DNA of 64,000 nt, taken from the NCBI RefSeq assembly GCF_004765815.2, contig NZ_ML974128.1:186001-250000 (forward strand), written 5' to 3'. The position numbers were made by a program, and so were the translations under genes. The notes under the pieces were generated by a model. That model made no database searches and was not told where the DNA came from. It saw only the letters and a program-made list of their open reading frames with translations. Source of the stretch: Halorussus salinus (lineage in GTDB: Archaea > Halobacteriota > Halobacteria > Halobacteriales > Haladaptataceae). This document shows positions 31,684 through 40,946 of this stretch, piece after piece (positions within the stretch are counted from its first letter, which is position 1; the number at the start of each line of letters is the position of its first letter).

Positions 31684-34014
31684 ATGTCGAGCGAGCGCCC
31701 GCGTTCGGACGACGACGAGACCGAAGTCACCGACGCGGAGACGGTCGATTCCGTCGAGGCGACCGATGCCGTCGATTCGTCCACCGCTACCGACTCGTCT
31801 ACCACCACCGACTCGTCTACCACCACCGACTCGCCCACCGCCACCGACTCGCCCGCCGCTACCGAACCGGCCGACGCCGCGGAGTTCGACCCGTCGAACT
31901 CCGAGTACTATCTGAACCGCGAACTTAGCGAGTTGGAGTTCCAGAAGCGCGTCCTCCACGAGGCGACCGACGAGCGCAATCCCCTGCTGGAGCGGGTGAA
32001 GTTCCTCGCCATCTTCACGACGAACATGGACGAGTTCTTCCGCAAGCGCGTGGGCGGTCTGAAACAGCAGATCGCCGCCGGAGTCACCGAGCGCACGCCC
32101 GACGGTCGCACGCCCCGCGAGCAGTGGGAGGAGATACACGAGGTCGCCCGGCCGATGTTCGAGCGCCAGACCGACTGCTACCACGACGAACTTCGGCCCG
32201 CGCTCGCCGACGCGGGAATCCGGATTCTCGACTACGACGACCTCTCGGCCGACGAGCGCGGCGACCTCCGGGTGTACTTCGAGAGTTCGGTCCTGCCGAC
32301 GCTGACGCCCCTGACTTTCGACCCGGCACACCCCTTCCCGCACATCTCGAATCTCAGCCTCTCGCTGGGCGTGTTGACCCGCGAGGACCCCGACGACGAC
32401 CTCACGTTCTCGCGGGTGAAAGTCCCGCAGAACCGGCCGCGACTCCTCCGCGTCGGCGACGGCGGCGAGGAGAGCGTCGGCGAAAGCGCGGCGAGCGCGT
32501 CCGCGAGCGACCGAGACGCCCTGTTCGTCCTGTTGGAGGACGTTATCGCCGACAACCTCGACCTCCTGTTTCCGAACGTCGAAATCGTGGACTACTCGAC
32601 GTTCCGCGTCACCCGGAACGCCGAGGTCGGTCGCGACGAGGAGGTCGCCGAGGACCTCATCGAGATGATAGAGGAGGTCTTGGAGGAGCGCCGGTTCGCC
32701 ACGGTCGTCCGCCTCGAAATCGAGGACGACGCCCATCCGCTCGTCCGCGAGATTTTGGCCGACAAACTCGACGTGGACGACCACGAGATATTCGAGCGCC
32801 GCGGTCCGCTGGCGTTTCGGGACTTCGACGGACTGCTCGACGTGGACCGCCCGGACCTGAAACTCGACAACTGGTCGCCCAAGCACCACCCGCGACTCGC
32901 CGACGCGCGGGCCGACGACCGCGACATCTTCGCCGAGATTCGCGACGACGACGTGCTGGTCCACCACCCCTACCACTCGTTTACCGGGACGGTCCAGCAG
33001 TTCCTCGAAACCGCGGCCCGCGACCCGGACGTGCTGGCCATCAAGGCCGCCATCTACCGGACCGCCAGCGACTCGAAGGTGGTCGAGACGCTCATCGAGG
33101 CCGCCCGGAACGGCAAGCAGGTCGCCGTGATGGTCGAACTGAAGGCCCGCTTCGACGAGCAGAACAACTTGGAGTGGGCCAAGAAACTGGAAGCCGAGGG
33201 CATCCACGTCGCCTACGGCACCATCGGCTACAAGACCCACACCAAGACCTCGCTGGTCGTCCGCGACGAGGGCGACGAGGTCAGCCTCTACTCGCACGTC
33301 GGCACGGGGAACTACCACTCCGAGACCGCCAAGCGGTACGACGACCTCGGCCTGTTGACCGCGGACCGCGATATCGGGCAGGACCTCGTGAAACTGTTCA
33401 ACTACTTCACGGGCCACTCGCTCCACGAGGAGTACCGCGAGCTACTGGTCGCGCCGGGCAACATGCGCGACCGGTTCGTGGACCTGATTCGCAACGAGGC
33501 AGAGTGCGCCCGCCGGGGCGAGGAGGCCCGCATCGTCGCCAAGATGAACCGACTAGAGGACCCCGAAATCGTCGCGGAACTCTACGAGGCGTCGATGGCG
33601 GGCGTGGACATCGACCTGTTGGTCCGGGACATCTGTCGGCTCCGCCCCGGATTGGAGGGTGTCAGCGACAACGTGAACGTCTACAGCATCGTCGGTCGGT
33701 TCCTCGAACACTCCCGCATCTACCACTTCGAGAACGACGACCTCGGGTACTACGTCGGGTCGGCCGACTGGATGACTCGGAATCTGGACAACCGCGTCGA
33801 GGCCATCGCGCCCATCGAGGACCCGCGCCTCCAGCGGGAACTCGACTGGATACTGGAGACGTACTTCTCGGACAACCGCAAGCGGTGGGTCATGCACCCG
33901 GACGGGAGCTACGAACAGCTTCGACCGGCGGACGGCGACGAGACCCGCAACGCCCAAGAGGTCTTCATGCGCGAGGTCGAGGCCGCGTCGGGACAGCGCG
34001 ACGGGTCGCGGTAG
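31684..34014 (+). CDS. ppk1: Polyphosphate kinase 1
   Basis: PPK1 polymerises the gamma-phosphate of ATP into polyphosphate and can run in reverse. The 776-residue protein has a haloarchaeal acidic Thr/Ser/Asp repeat extension (about 1-65), then the N and head domains (FLAIFTTNMDEFFRKRVG) and the two catalytic C domains. The autophosphorylated histidine is H519 in YKTHTKTSLV, and the second conserved histidine is H676 in RFLEHSRIYHF. It follows a PPP phosphatase by one base and precedes an APH-type kinase. Confidence 0.95.
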   Translation: MSSERPRSDDDETEVTDAETVDSVEATDAVDSSTATDSSTTTDSSTTTDSPTATDSPAATEPADAAEFDPSNSEYYLNRELSELEFQKRVLHEATDERNPLLERVKFLAIFTTNMDEFFRKRVGGLKQQIAAGVTERTPDGRTPREQWEEIHEVARPMFERQTDCYHDELRPALADAGIRILDYDDLSADERGDLRVYFESSVLPTLTPLTFDPAHPFPHISNLSLSLGVLTREDPDDDLTFSRVKVPQNRPRLLRVGDGGEESVGESAASASASDRDALFVLLEDVIADNLDLLFPNVEIVDYSTFRVTRNAEVGRDEEVAEDLIEMIEEVLEERRFATVVRLEIEDDAHPLVREILADKLDVDDHEIFERRGPLAFRDFDGLLDVDRPDLKLDNWSPKHHPRLADARADDRDIFAEIRDDDVLVHHPYHSFTGTVQQFLETAARDPDVLAIKAAIYRTASDSKVVETLIEAARNGKQVAVMVELKARFDEQNNLEWAKKLEAEGIHVAYGTIGYKTHTKTSLVVRDEGDEVSLYSHVGTGNYHSETAKRYDDLGLLTADRDIGQDLVKLFNYFTGHSLHEEYRELLVAPGNMRDRFVDLIRNEAECARRGEEARIVAKMNRLEDPEIVAELYEASMAGVDIDLLVRDICRLRPGLEGVSDNVNVYSIVGRFLEHSRIYHFENDDLGYYVGSADWMTRNLDNRVEAIAPIEDPRLQRELDWILETYFSDNRKRWVMHPDGSYEQLRPADGDETRNAQEVFMREVEAASGQRDGSR

Positions 34015-34092
34015 CCCCGGACGCCGAACCGACGCGACCCTCTCCCGCTCACGGCCGGAAGGCTGACACGCCTCGCGGTGCTAACCGCGGCG

Positions 34093-35187
34093 ATGACCGA
34101 GACGCCAGAACGGGCCGACGTGGTCCGGATGGTCGCCGCCGTCGCGCCCTCGTGGTCGGTCGAACGCATCCGACCGCAGGACGGCGGGACCGACGACGTG
34201 GCCCTCCTCGCGGTCGCCACGCCCGAGGGCCGCCGAGAGGTCGTCCTGAAGTCGTTCTCCGGCGCGGGCGTCCCCGCTCGGGTCGCGCGCTCGGAGCCGC
34301 GACTCCTCGGCCTGCTGGCCCGCGAGACCGACGTTCCGGTCCCCGAGGTCGTCGGCTTCGTGGACGACCACCCCGACCTCCCGGCACCGTTCTTCCTCGC
34401 GGAGCGACTCCCCGGCGAGGAGGTCGGCGGTCGGTTCTTCGACCTGTCGGCCGACGCCCTCGAAACCCTGCTGGCCGACGCCGGGCGCTACCTCGCGCAA
34501 CTCCACGACCTCCGGTCGTTCGACCGCTTCGGTCGCGTCGGCGTCGAACCGGCCAGCACGAACGGGACCGATAGCGAGCGCGAGGTCGGCGGGGCAGACA
34601 GCGAGCGCGAGGTCGGCGCGGAGGACGGCAACCTCGCGGTCGTCGGCGACCGGCACGGCCCGCGAACGCGGTGGGCCGACTGGTTGCTCGCGGACGCCGA
34701 GGAGACCCTCGACGGTCTGTCCGGCGGCCGGTTCGACGACCTCGTACCTGCGCTCCGCGAGTACGTCGAAGAGGCGGTTCCCGCGCTCTCCGGTCCCGAG
34801 ACCGCATCGCTCGTCCACTGGGACTACCGACTGGGGAACCTGCTGGCCGACCCCGAGACCGGCGAGACGACCGGCGTCCTCGACTGGGCGGACCTCCTCG
34901 CGGGCGACCCCGCCTACAACCTCGCCACCGTCGAGGACCACGCCATCGACTGGCGGACCCGCGACCCGGTTCTCCGGCGGCGACTCCGCGAGGCGTTCCG
35001 GGGGGCGTACCGCGCCGGGCGCTCGGCCGAGGGCGAGGAGTTCCGCGAGCGAAAGCGCGTCGCCCACCTCTGCAATCGCCTGCACGCGATGGCCTGCCAC
35101 CCCGACTGGTACGCCGACGCCGACCCGGCGGTCCGCGACGAGCGCGCCGCCGAACACCGAATGTTCGTCCGGAGCTACCTCGACTGA
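34093..35187 (+). CDS. Aminoglycoside-phosphotransferase-fold kinase
   Basis: This 364-residue APH-fold small-molecule kinase has the catalytic loop LVHWDYRLGNLL (HxDxxxxN) and the metal-binding VLDWADLLAGDPAYNLA. The N-lobe carries EVVLKSF with the ATP-binding lysine. An acidic repeat insertion (about 152-175, including SEREVG twice) separates the lobes. The substrate is unknown; relatives phosphorylate sugars, choline or antibiotics. The start is ATG 34093, preferred over GTG 34078. It lies 78 nt after ppk1 and may be co-transcribed. Confidence 0.85.
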   Translation: MTETPERADVVRMVAAVAPSWSVERIRPQDGGTDDVALLAVATPEGRREVVLKSFSGAGVPARVARSEPRLLGLLARETDVPVPEVVGFVDDHPDLPAPFFLAERLPGEEVGGRFFDLSADALETLLADAGRYLAQLHDLRSFDRFGRVGVEPASTNGTDSEREVGGADSEREVGAEDGNLAVVGDRHGPRTRWADWLLADAEETLDGLSGGRFDDLVPALREYVEEAVPALSGPETASLVHWDYRLGNLLADPETGETTGVLDWADLLAGDPAYNLATVEDHAIDWRTRDPVLRRRLREAFRGAYRAGRSAEGEEFRERKRVAHLCNRLHAMACHPDWYADADPAVRDERAAEHRMFVRSYLD

Positions 35188-35246
35188 GCGCCGCCGGAAC
35201 GACCCCGACCGCGCCGACCCGAGCGACCCGCATCGAACGAACAGAC

Positions 35247-35252
35247 CTATAA
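35247..35252 (+). promoter_or_regulatory. TATA box of the YfcE-like phosphoesterase gene
   Basis: CTATAA at 35247-35252 lies about 25 nt before the GTG start at 35275, indicating its own promoter separate from the ppk1 operon. Confidence 0.5.
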
Positions 35253-35274
35253 CGACACTCACCAACTCCCGCCC

Positions 35275-36087
35275 GTGCCCCGGACACTCGTCGTTTCGGA
35301 CGTACACGCCAACGCCGTCGCCCTCGACGCGGTTCTGGCCGCGGAACCCGACCGCGACGCGGTACTGTTCCTCGGCGACGCCGTGGACAACGGTCCCCAC
35401 CCGAACGCGGTCTGCGACCGCCTCCGCGAGGAGGCCCTCCTCGCGGGCGTCCGCGGCAACCACGACCGGACCGTCCTCGACGCGACGCCCGACGGGACCG
35501 CCGTGAACAGGTCCGACACCACGGACGGCGACCCCTTCGCCGACTGGCAGGCGTGGACGCGCGCCCGCCTCTCGGCCGAGAATCGCGACTTTCTGCGGTC
35601 GTTCGACCGCACGACGACCCTCTCGCTCGGCGGGCGAACCGCGCGCCTGCATCACGGCGACTTCCCCGCGCCGGACGAGACGGAGAGGGACGCGGCGACC
35701 GGGACAGGGACGGCGACCGGGACAGGGACGGCGACCGAGACGAAGAAGCAAATGGAGACGTGGCGGACTCGCGTGACGCCCGAGGAGGCCCCGGAAACCT
35801 TCGAGGCGGTCGCGGCCCGCTACGACGAGACGCTACTCCTGCACGGTCACTCGCACTTCCCGTTCGTCGCCACAGTCGCCGGGACAACGTTCGTCAATCC
35901 GGGAAGCGTCGGCCTCCAGCGCCCCGGTTGGCCAGCCGACGAGGCGCGCTACGCCGTCTTCGAGGACGGCGCGTTCAAGTTGCGGAGCGTCACCTACGAC
36001 CCCGGTCCGGTCGCGGCCGACTCGCGGGAACTGGACAGTCCGTTCGCGGACCTGTGGGAGACGCCGAGCGCGACCGCGAGCGACTGA
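35275..36087 (+). CDS. YfcE/MJ0936-type metallophosphoesterase
   Basis: This 270-residue calcineurin-like phosphoesterase starts with GTG. Motifs are VVSDVHAN, FLGDAVDNGPHP, GVRGNHDR, the LHHGD loop, and LLHGHSHFPF with NPGSVGLQRPG. It hydrolyses phosphodiesters or phosphomonoesters; the substrate is unknown. A Thr/Gly/Ala repeat insertion (about 143-155) corresponds to 18-bp DNA repeats at 35701-35736. This is the second metallophosphoesterase in the polyphosphate block. Confidence 0.88.
   Translation: MPRTLVVSDVHANAVALDAVLAAEPDRDAVLFLGDAVDNGPHPNAVCDRLREEALLAGVRGNHDRTVLDATPDGTAVNRSDTTDGDPFADWQAWTRARLSAENRDFLRSFDRTTTLSLGGRTARLHHGDFPAPDETERDAATGTGTATGTGTATETKKQMETWRTRVTPEEAPETFEAVAARYDETLLLHGHSHFPFVATVAGTTFVNPGSVGLQRPGWPADEARYAVFEDGAFKLRSVTYDPGPVAADSRELDSPFADLWETPSATASD
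35701..35736. repeat. Two and a half copies of an 18-bp coding repeat
   Basis: GGGACAGGGACGGCGACC occurs at 35701-35718 and 35719-35736 and partially on both sides. It stays in frame and encodes a Gly-Thr-Ala stretch in the phosphoesterase. Confidence 0.8.
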
Positions 36088-36089
36088 GG

Positions 36090-36434
36090 CTACTCCCCGC
36101 TCAGTTCCCGCACCGTCAGCGAGATGCCGATGCCCGAGACCAACAGCACGACCAGATTGAACGCCGCGCGGAACAGCGGCCGGTACTCCTCGGCGACGAA
36201 GGTGGCGATGCTCGCGTTCACGCTGGCGTACAGTTGCACCACCGCGACGACCGCCAGTAGGACGAACAGGCCCAGCGCGGCCCGGTAGAGGTTCGTCCGA
36301 ATCCGGAAGTCGTCGGTCGATGCCTCGCTCGTCTCGGTGTCGATGTTGGTCTCCGTCATGGTGTCGTCTATCTCGGTCGCGTCGGTCGCAGTTCCATCGG
36401 TCGCGGTCGCGTCGGTCGCGGTCGCGTCAGTCAC
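36090..36434 (-). CDS. Small membrane protein coupled to the PGF-CTERM protein
   Basis: This 114-residue protein has a Thr/Ala/Asp-repeat N-terminus (about 1-45) and two hydrophobic spans (about 52-72 and 88-106) with the loop YASVNASIATFVAEEYRPLF. The GTG at 36434 overlaps the stop of the upstream gene as GTGA, which supports this start over ATG 36359 by translational coupling. Function unknown; it may assist or anchor its surface-protein partner. Confidence 0.7.
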   Translation of the reverse strand: MTDATATDATATDGTATDATEIDDTMTETNIDTETSEASTDDFRIRTNLYRAALGLFVLLAVVAVVQLYASVNASIATFVAEEYRPLFRAAFNLVVLLVSGIGISLTVRELSGE

Positions 36435-37456
36435 GATTGCCTCCGCGCGAGCAGGAGCGCGCCGACCAGCGCGACGACGGCGACGCCGACGCCGAAGCCG
36501 GGGATGCCGCCCGCGCCGCCGTCTGCACCCCGCTCGATGGTCGTCTCGTAATCTCCGCCGCTCGCAGGCCCGCTCCCGTCGCCCTCGAAGTCGCCGACCT
36601 CGATGCCGACCTCGCGGACCGTCTCGTTCGCGCGGACGGTCTCGGTCGGGTTCAGGTTCGCCACGCTCCGGGTCGTGCCGACGATGACGCCGTCCTTCCA
36701 CAGCACCGCGTCGAGGTAGTAGTTGTAGCCGTCGGGCACGGTCAATTCGACGTTCGGGGTCGCGGTCCGGCCGGGCCGGATGGTGCCGACCTCGACGGCC
36801 GTCCGGTCGGCGACGATGTTCGAGTCGGCCTGCCGCGCGGTGAAGACGACGCGTAACTCCTCGGACGAGTCGTCGCCCTCGTTGGTCAGGAACGTCGAAA
36901 CGTCGAGCGTGGCGCTGTCGTTGGCCGCGTTCTGGACGGTGTACTCTATCGGCGGGAGTCCGTCGCCGCCCTGCCAGTGGAACCGGACGCTGGTCCGGGC
37001 GTATTCGGGCGTCAGCGTGCCAACGCCACGGACTTCCTTGCTCCCCTCGGCGATGCGCGCGCCGTCGCGGTAGACCACGGTCTCGACGCGGTAGCCGCCG
37101 GACCGCTCGACCGAGAGGTTCCGGACGACCGAGACCTCCCGGTCGCCAGTGATGGGTTCGACGGCGGTCTCGCTCGTCGTCTCGACCAGCCCCGAGTCGA
37201 GGTGGACCGCCCTGACCCGGACGGTGACGTTCTCGGACTTCCCGCCCCGGTGTTCGAGGCGCGTATCGACTTGCAACGTCGCGGTGCCGCCCGACACCGT
37301 GCCCGGAGCGATGGCGACCTCCTGAATCGAGAGGTGACCGGGCCGGACCGGGTCGGGGTCGGAGTCGGCTATCGCGCCGGGGACCACGGCGGCGGCGACG
37401 AGCGACGCCGCGACGACGGCGACGATACCGCCCGCCAGTAGTTTCTCGCGGTTCAT
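36431..37456 (-). CDS. PGF-CTERM-anchored surface protein (DUF7490-like)
   Basis: This 341-residue exported protein has a Sec-type signal (LLAGGIVAVVAASLVAAAV). Two similar beta-sandwich units follow (about 35-165 and 170-285), each containing paired phrases such as TVRVRAVHLDSGLV and LRVVFTARQADSNIV. The C-terminus GGIPGFGVGVAVVALVGALL plus basic end is the PGF-CTERM signal for archaeosortase processing and lipid attachment. It is therefore a cell-surface protein. The repeated units look like the haloarchaeal DUF7490 domain. Confidence 0.85.
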   Translation of the reverse strand: MNREKLLAGGIVAVVAASLVAAAVVPGAIADSDPDPVRPGHLSIQEVAIAPGTVSGGTATLQVDTRLEHRGGKSENVTVRVRAVHLDSGLVETTSETAVEPITGDREVSVVRNLSVERSGGYRVETVVYRDGARIAEGSKEVRGVGTLTPEYARTSVRFHWQGGDGLPPIEYTVQNAANDSATLDVSTFLTNEGDDSSEELRVVFTARQADSNIVADRTAVEVGTIRPGRTATPNVELTVPDGYNYYLDAVLWKDGVIVGTTRSVANLNPTETVRANETVREVGIEVGDFEGDGSGPASGGDYETTIERGADGGAGGIPGFGVGVAVVALVGALLLARRQS

Positions 37457-37549
37457 ATCGTGTCGCTCACAGGACGGTGTGAAGTGCCTTGTGGTCGGTA
37501 AGTCGCGCGGGAGAGACGAAACCGCCGCGAGAACGGTCGGAACAGTCGT

Positions 37550-37559
37550 TATCTTTTTT
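37550..37559 (+). promoter_or_regulatory. Promoter of the peroxiredoxin gene
   Basis: TATCTTTTTT at 37550-37559 lies about 30 nt before the ATG at 37586 in an otherwise G+C-rich gap, in the position of an archaeal TATA box. Confidence 0.4.
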
Positions 37560-37585
37560 GTTATGTTCTCCTACTAGTTCAAGCA

Positions 37586-38077
37586 ATGCTTTCGACAGGA
37601 ACCCGCGCCCCGGACTTCGAGTTGCCGGGCGTCGTCGGCGGCGAACGGAACCGGTATCGGCTCTCCGACTGCGTGGACGACGGGAAGGTCTTGCTCGCGT
37701 TCTACCCCTGCGACTTCAGTCCCGTCTGTACGAAGGAACTGTGCGCGATTTGTGATATGGAGTGGTTCGACTTCGAGGAGAACCTGCAAGTGTTCGGCGT
37801 CTCGCAGGACAGTCTCTACGCTCATAGCGAGTTCGTCGAACAACACGACATCACGTTTCCCCTGTTGGCGGACACCGGCGGCGACGTAACCGAATCGTAC
37901 GACATCCGCTACGACTCGTGGGAGGGGCAGGCGGGCATCGGCAAGCGAGCCTTCTTTCTCGTGGACGAGACCCGGACCGTCCGCTACGCGTGGGCGACCG
38001 ACGACGCGTATCAGGACCCCGACCTCGAAGCCCTCCTCGACGCGCTCGCGGAGGTCCGTCAACTGTCCGTGGCGTGA
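37586..38077 (+). CDS. Peroxiredoxin (AhpC/TSA family)
   Basis: This 163-residue thioredoxin-fold peroxidase reduces hydrogen peroxide or organic peroxides. The peroxidatic cysteine is C48 in FYPCDFSPVCTKEL, and further cysteines at C42, C53 and C56 could act as resolving residues. GVSQDSLYAHSEFVEQHDITFPLLAD is the typical next segment. The length fits the atypical/BCP-like group. The MsrB and photolyases in the window also serve damage repair, but not in the same operon. Confidence 0.92.
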   Translation: MLSTGTRAPDFELPGVVGGERNRYRLSDCVDDGKVLLAFYPCDFSPVCTKELCAICDMEWFDFEENLQVFGVSQDSLYAHSEFVEQHDITFPLLADTGGDVTESYDIRYDSWEGQAGIGKRAFFLVDETRTVRYAWATDDAYQDPDLEALLDALAEVRQLSVA

Positions 38078-38146
38078 GGTCGGCCGACGCGTCCGGCGTT
38101 CTCCTCGCAGATAGACCCAAGGACGCCGAGTCCTAAGCGTCCGACA

Positions 38147-38620
38147 ATGTACACCGGGAAGACCGAGAAGCCCTGCTGTCTCTGCGACGACCCCGAGACG
38201 GCGATGCGCATCGACCTGCCGCCGCGTGCCATTCCCGCGATGAAACACAGCGGCCCCATCGCGTGGCAGGACGTGGTGGGCGAGGTCTCCATCCACTTCT
38301 GCGCGAGCGACTGGGAGTTGGTCCGGGACCTCGTGTTGGACCTCGGGCAGAACCCGCTCGGCAAGTGCAACGTCGCGCGGGCCTCCTTCGACTTGCGGGA
38401 GGACTTCGAGGCGCTACTCAACGACGTGCGCGACGAACCCGACCAGTCGGGCGTCGAACGGCGGATGCTCGACCGGAGCGAGGAGGTCTTCGCCGGAGCG
38501 GGACAGTTCACCGACCGCGACAGGGTGGAGGCCACGCTGGTTCGGTGGGTGCTGGAGGACGGGCGCGGCGTGACGAGTGACCCGGACCGGACCCACCCCG
38601 CGGAGGCGAGCGACCGATGA
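38147..38620 (+). CDS. Conserved haloarchaeal protein with CCLC motif
   Basis: This 157-residue protein starts MYTGKTEKPCCLCDDPETAM and contains further cysteines in VSIHFCASDW and GKCNVAR. The cysteine pattern suggests metal binding or redox function. No family is recognised. The stop overlaps the start of the HAD gene as ATGA, and that gene overlaps the Cry-DASH gene in turn, so it is the first gene of a three-gene operon. A role linked to the photolyase is possible but not shown. Confidence 0.75.
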   Translation: MYTGKTEKPCCLCDDPETAMRIDLPPRAIPAMKHSGPIAWQDVVGEVSIHFCASDWELVRDLVLDLGQNPLGKCNVARASFDLREDFEALLNDVRDEPDQSGVERRMLDRSEEVFAGAGQFTDRDRVEATLVRWVLEDGRGVTSDPDRTHPAEASDR

Positions 38621-39408
38621 CGGTCCGCGGCGTCGTCCTCGACGTGGACGGCACGCTCGTCCGGGGTGACGAACCGATTCCGGGGGCCATCGAGACGGTG
38701 GACCGACTGCGCGAGCGGGGTCTGGACCTCCTCATGCTGTCGAACAACCCGACGCAGACCCCCGCCGCCTACGCCGCCCGCCTCGCGGACCTCGGGTTCA
38801 CGGTGGGTCCCGACGACGTGGTGACCTCGGGGTCGCTGACCGCCGACTACGTGGCCGAGGAGTACCCCGACGCGGCGACGTATCTCCTCGGCGAGGCGGG
38901 CCTGCGCGAGATGCTGGCGGCCCGCGGCGTCTCGCTGGTGACCGACCCCGACAGCGCCGAGGTCGTCGTCGCCTCCATCGACCGCGAGTTCACCTACGAC
39001 CGCCTCCGGAACGCGCTCTGGGCGCTGGAGGGCGCGGCCTTCGTCGCCTCGGACCCCGACCGGACCATCCCCGCGGCCGACCGGCCGGTGCCGGGGTCGG
39101 GTCCCATCGTCGCCGCGCTCGCGGAGGCCGCCGACCGCGACCCCGACGCGATGCTCGGCAAGCCCGGCAAAACTGCGGCCGAGGCGGTCGAGGCCCGCGT
39201 CGCGGGGCGGAACGAGGAGGTCCTCGTCGTCGGGGACCGACTCGACACGGACATCGCGCTCGGCGAGAACGCGGGTCTGCGAACCGCGCTGGTGCTGTCG
39301 GGTATCACGACCCGCGCGGACGCGGACTCGTCGTCGGCCGCCCCCGACACGGTTCTGGACTCGGTGGCCGACCTGCCCGCCCTGCTGGACTCGTGGGAGG
39401 ACCGGTGA
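38617..39408 (+). CDS. HAD-IIA (NagD-like) phosphatase
   Basis: This 263-residue HAD phosphatase of the NagD group has motif I DVDGTLVRGDE (8-18), motif II LMLSNNPTQTPAAYA, the family's KPGKTAAEAV and motif IV VVGDRLDTDIALGENAGLRT. It probably dephosphorylates a small metabolite such as a nucleotide or sugar phosphate. Its start overlaps the preceding stop (ATGA) and its stop overlaps the Cry-DASH start (TGATG), which marks tight translational coupling. Confidence 0.9.
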   Translation: MTVRGVVLDVDGTLVRGDEPIPGAIETVDRLRERGLDLLMLSNNPTQTPAAYAARLADLGFTVGPDDVVTSGSLTADYVAEEYPDAATYLLGEAGLREMLAARGVSLVTDPDSAEVVVASIDREFTYDRLRNALWALEGAAFVASDPDRTIPAADRPVPGSGPIVAALAEAADRDPDAMLGKPGKTAAEAVEARVAGRNEEVLVVGDRLDTDIALGENAGLRTALVLSGITTRADADSSSAAPDTVLDSVADLPALLDSWEDR

Positions 39409-40913
39409 TGAGTGGTGAGCAGTCCACTGCGCTCGTCTGGTTCCGGCGCGACCTCAGACTGCACGACAACCCGACGCTGGCCGCGGCCGCTACTGCTGAC
39501 CACCTCCTGCCGGTCTACTGCTTCGACCCGCGCGAGTTCGGCCCGCGGCCCTACGGCGGTCCCGACTCCTTCGAGTACGAGAAGACCGGCCCCCACCGCG
39601 CTCGGTTCCTGCGCGAGAGCGTCGCCGACCTCCGCGAGAGCCTGCGCGAGCGAGATTCGGCGTTGGTGGTGCGCCACGGCCGTCCCGAAGAACTCCTCCC
39701 CGACATCGCGGACGCCGCGGGCGCGTCGGCGGTCTACTGCCAGACGCTTCCGGTCCCCGAGGAGCGAGCGGTTGAGGCGAGCGTCGAGTCCGCGCTGGCC
39801 GACCGGGGCGTCGAACTCCGGACGCGCTGGACCCACACGCTCCACCACCGCGACGACCTGCCGACGCCGGTCGCCGAGATTGCCGACACCTTCACGCCGT
39901 TCAAGGACCGCCTCGAAGCGACGAGTCGCGTGCGCGAGCCGATTTCGACGCCCGAGTTACCGCCCGCACCGACGCCCGATTCGTCCGTCTCGTCGGGGTC
40001 GTCGGACTCGTCCGATTGGGGGGCGAAAGAAGTTCCCGATGCAGACACGCTCGGCGTCTCGGCCGTCGAAGCTCCGACCGCCGAGGACGACCGCGCGGCG
40101 CTCGACTTCCGGGGCGGGGAGTCGGCCGGACTCGCCCGACTGGACGCGTACGTCTGGGAGCGCGACCGCCTTCGGGAGTACCGCGAGACCAGAAACGGCC
40201 TCCTCGGGCCGGACTACTCTTCGAAGTTCTCCGCGTGGCTGAATCTGGGCTGTCTGTCTCCTCGGCGCGTCCACGCCGAGGTGGAACGCTACGAGGCCGA
40301 GCGCGTCGAAAACGACTCGACGTACTGGCTCGTCTTCGAGTTGCGCTGGCGGGACTTCTTCCAGTTTCAGGTCACCAAGCACGGCGCGCAGTTGTTTCGC
40401 CCGGAGGGGATTCGGGAGCGCGAGGTTGAGTGGTCCGTGGACTCCGGCGCGTTCGAGCGGTGGGCCGCGGGACAGACCGGAATCCCGTTCGTGGACGCCG
40501 CGATGCGCGAACTGGCCGCGACGGGCTACCAGTCCAACCGGGCGCGCCAGAACGCCGCGTCGTTTCTGGCCAACGACCTGCGAATCGACTGGCGGCGCGG
40601 GGCCGCCCGGTTCGAGACCCTGCTGGTGGACTACGACCCCGCGAGCAACTACGGCAACTGGGCCTACGTCGCGGGCGTCGGCAACGACGCCAGAGACCGG
40701 TCGTTCGACGTGCTGTGGCAGGCCCACCGCTACGACCCCGACGCCGAGTACGTCCGGACGTGGTGCCCCGAGTTGGCGGACGTGCCGGTCGAGAAAGTTC
40801 ATCAGCCGTGGACCATGACCGCCGCCGAGGAGGCCGAGTACGGCGTCGAACTCGGTGCGGACTACCCCGAACCGATGGTGGACCCGGAAATCTACGAGGG
40901 TCCCGAGGACTGA
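39408..40913 (+). CDS. Cry-DASH-type cryptochrome/photolyase
   Basis: This 501-residue blue-light flavoprotein of the photolyase superfamily has WFRRDLRLHDNPTLAAA at the start and LNLGCLSPRRVHAEV before the FAD domain. Later come the FAD-binding ELRWRDFFQF, RQNAASFLANDLRIDWRRGA, DPASNYGNWAYVAGVGND and a C-terminal DAEYVRTWCPELADVP. The last two are hallmarks of the DASH group, which repairs cyclobutane dimers mainly in single-stranded DNA. An acidic Ser/Asp linker (about 185-240) separates the antenna and FAD domains. Last gene of the coupled operon. Confidence 0.9.
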   Translation: MSGEQSTALVWFRRDLRLHDNPTLAAAATADHLLPVYCFDPREFGPRPYGGPDSFEYEKTGPHRARFLRESVADLRESLRERDSALVVRHGRPEELLPDIADAAGASAVYCQTLPVPEERAVEASVESALADRGVELRTRWTHTLHHRDDLPTPVAEIADTFTPFKDRLEATSRVREPISTPELPPAPTPDSSVSSGSSDSSDWGAKEVPDADTLGVSAVEAPTAEDDRAALDFRGGESAGLARLDAYVWERDRLREYRETRNGLLGPDYSSKFSAWLNLGCLSPRRVHAEVERYEAERVENDSTYWLVFELRWRDFFQFQVTKHGAQLFRPEGIREREVEWSVDSGAFERWAAGQTGIPFVDAAMRELAATGYQSNRARQNAASFLANDLRIDWRRGAARFETLLVDYDPASNYGNWAYVAGVGNDARDRSFDVLWQAHRYDPDAEYVRTWCPELADVPVEKVHQPWTMTAAEEAEYGVELGADYPEPMVDPEIYEGPED

Positions 40914-40946
40914 GACGGAGCGCGACTGGGCGAAGGAGGACGAGCC

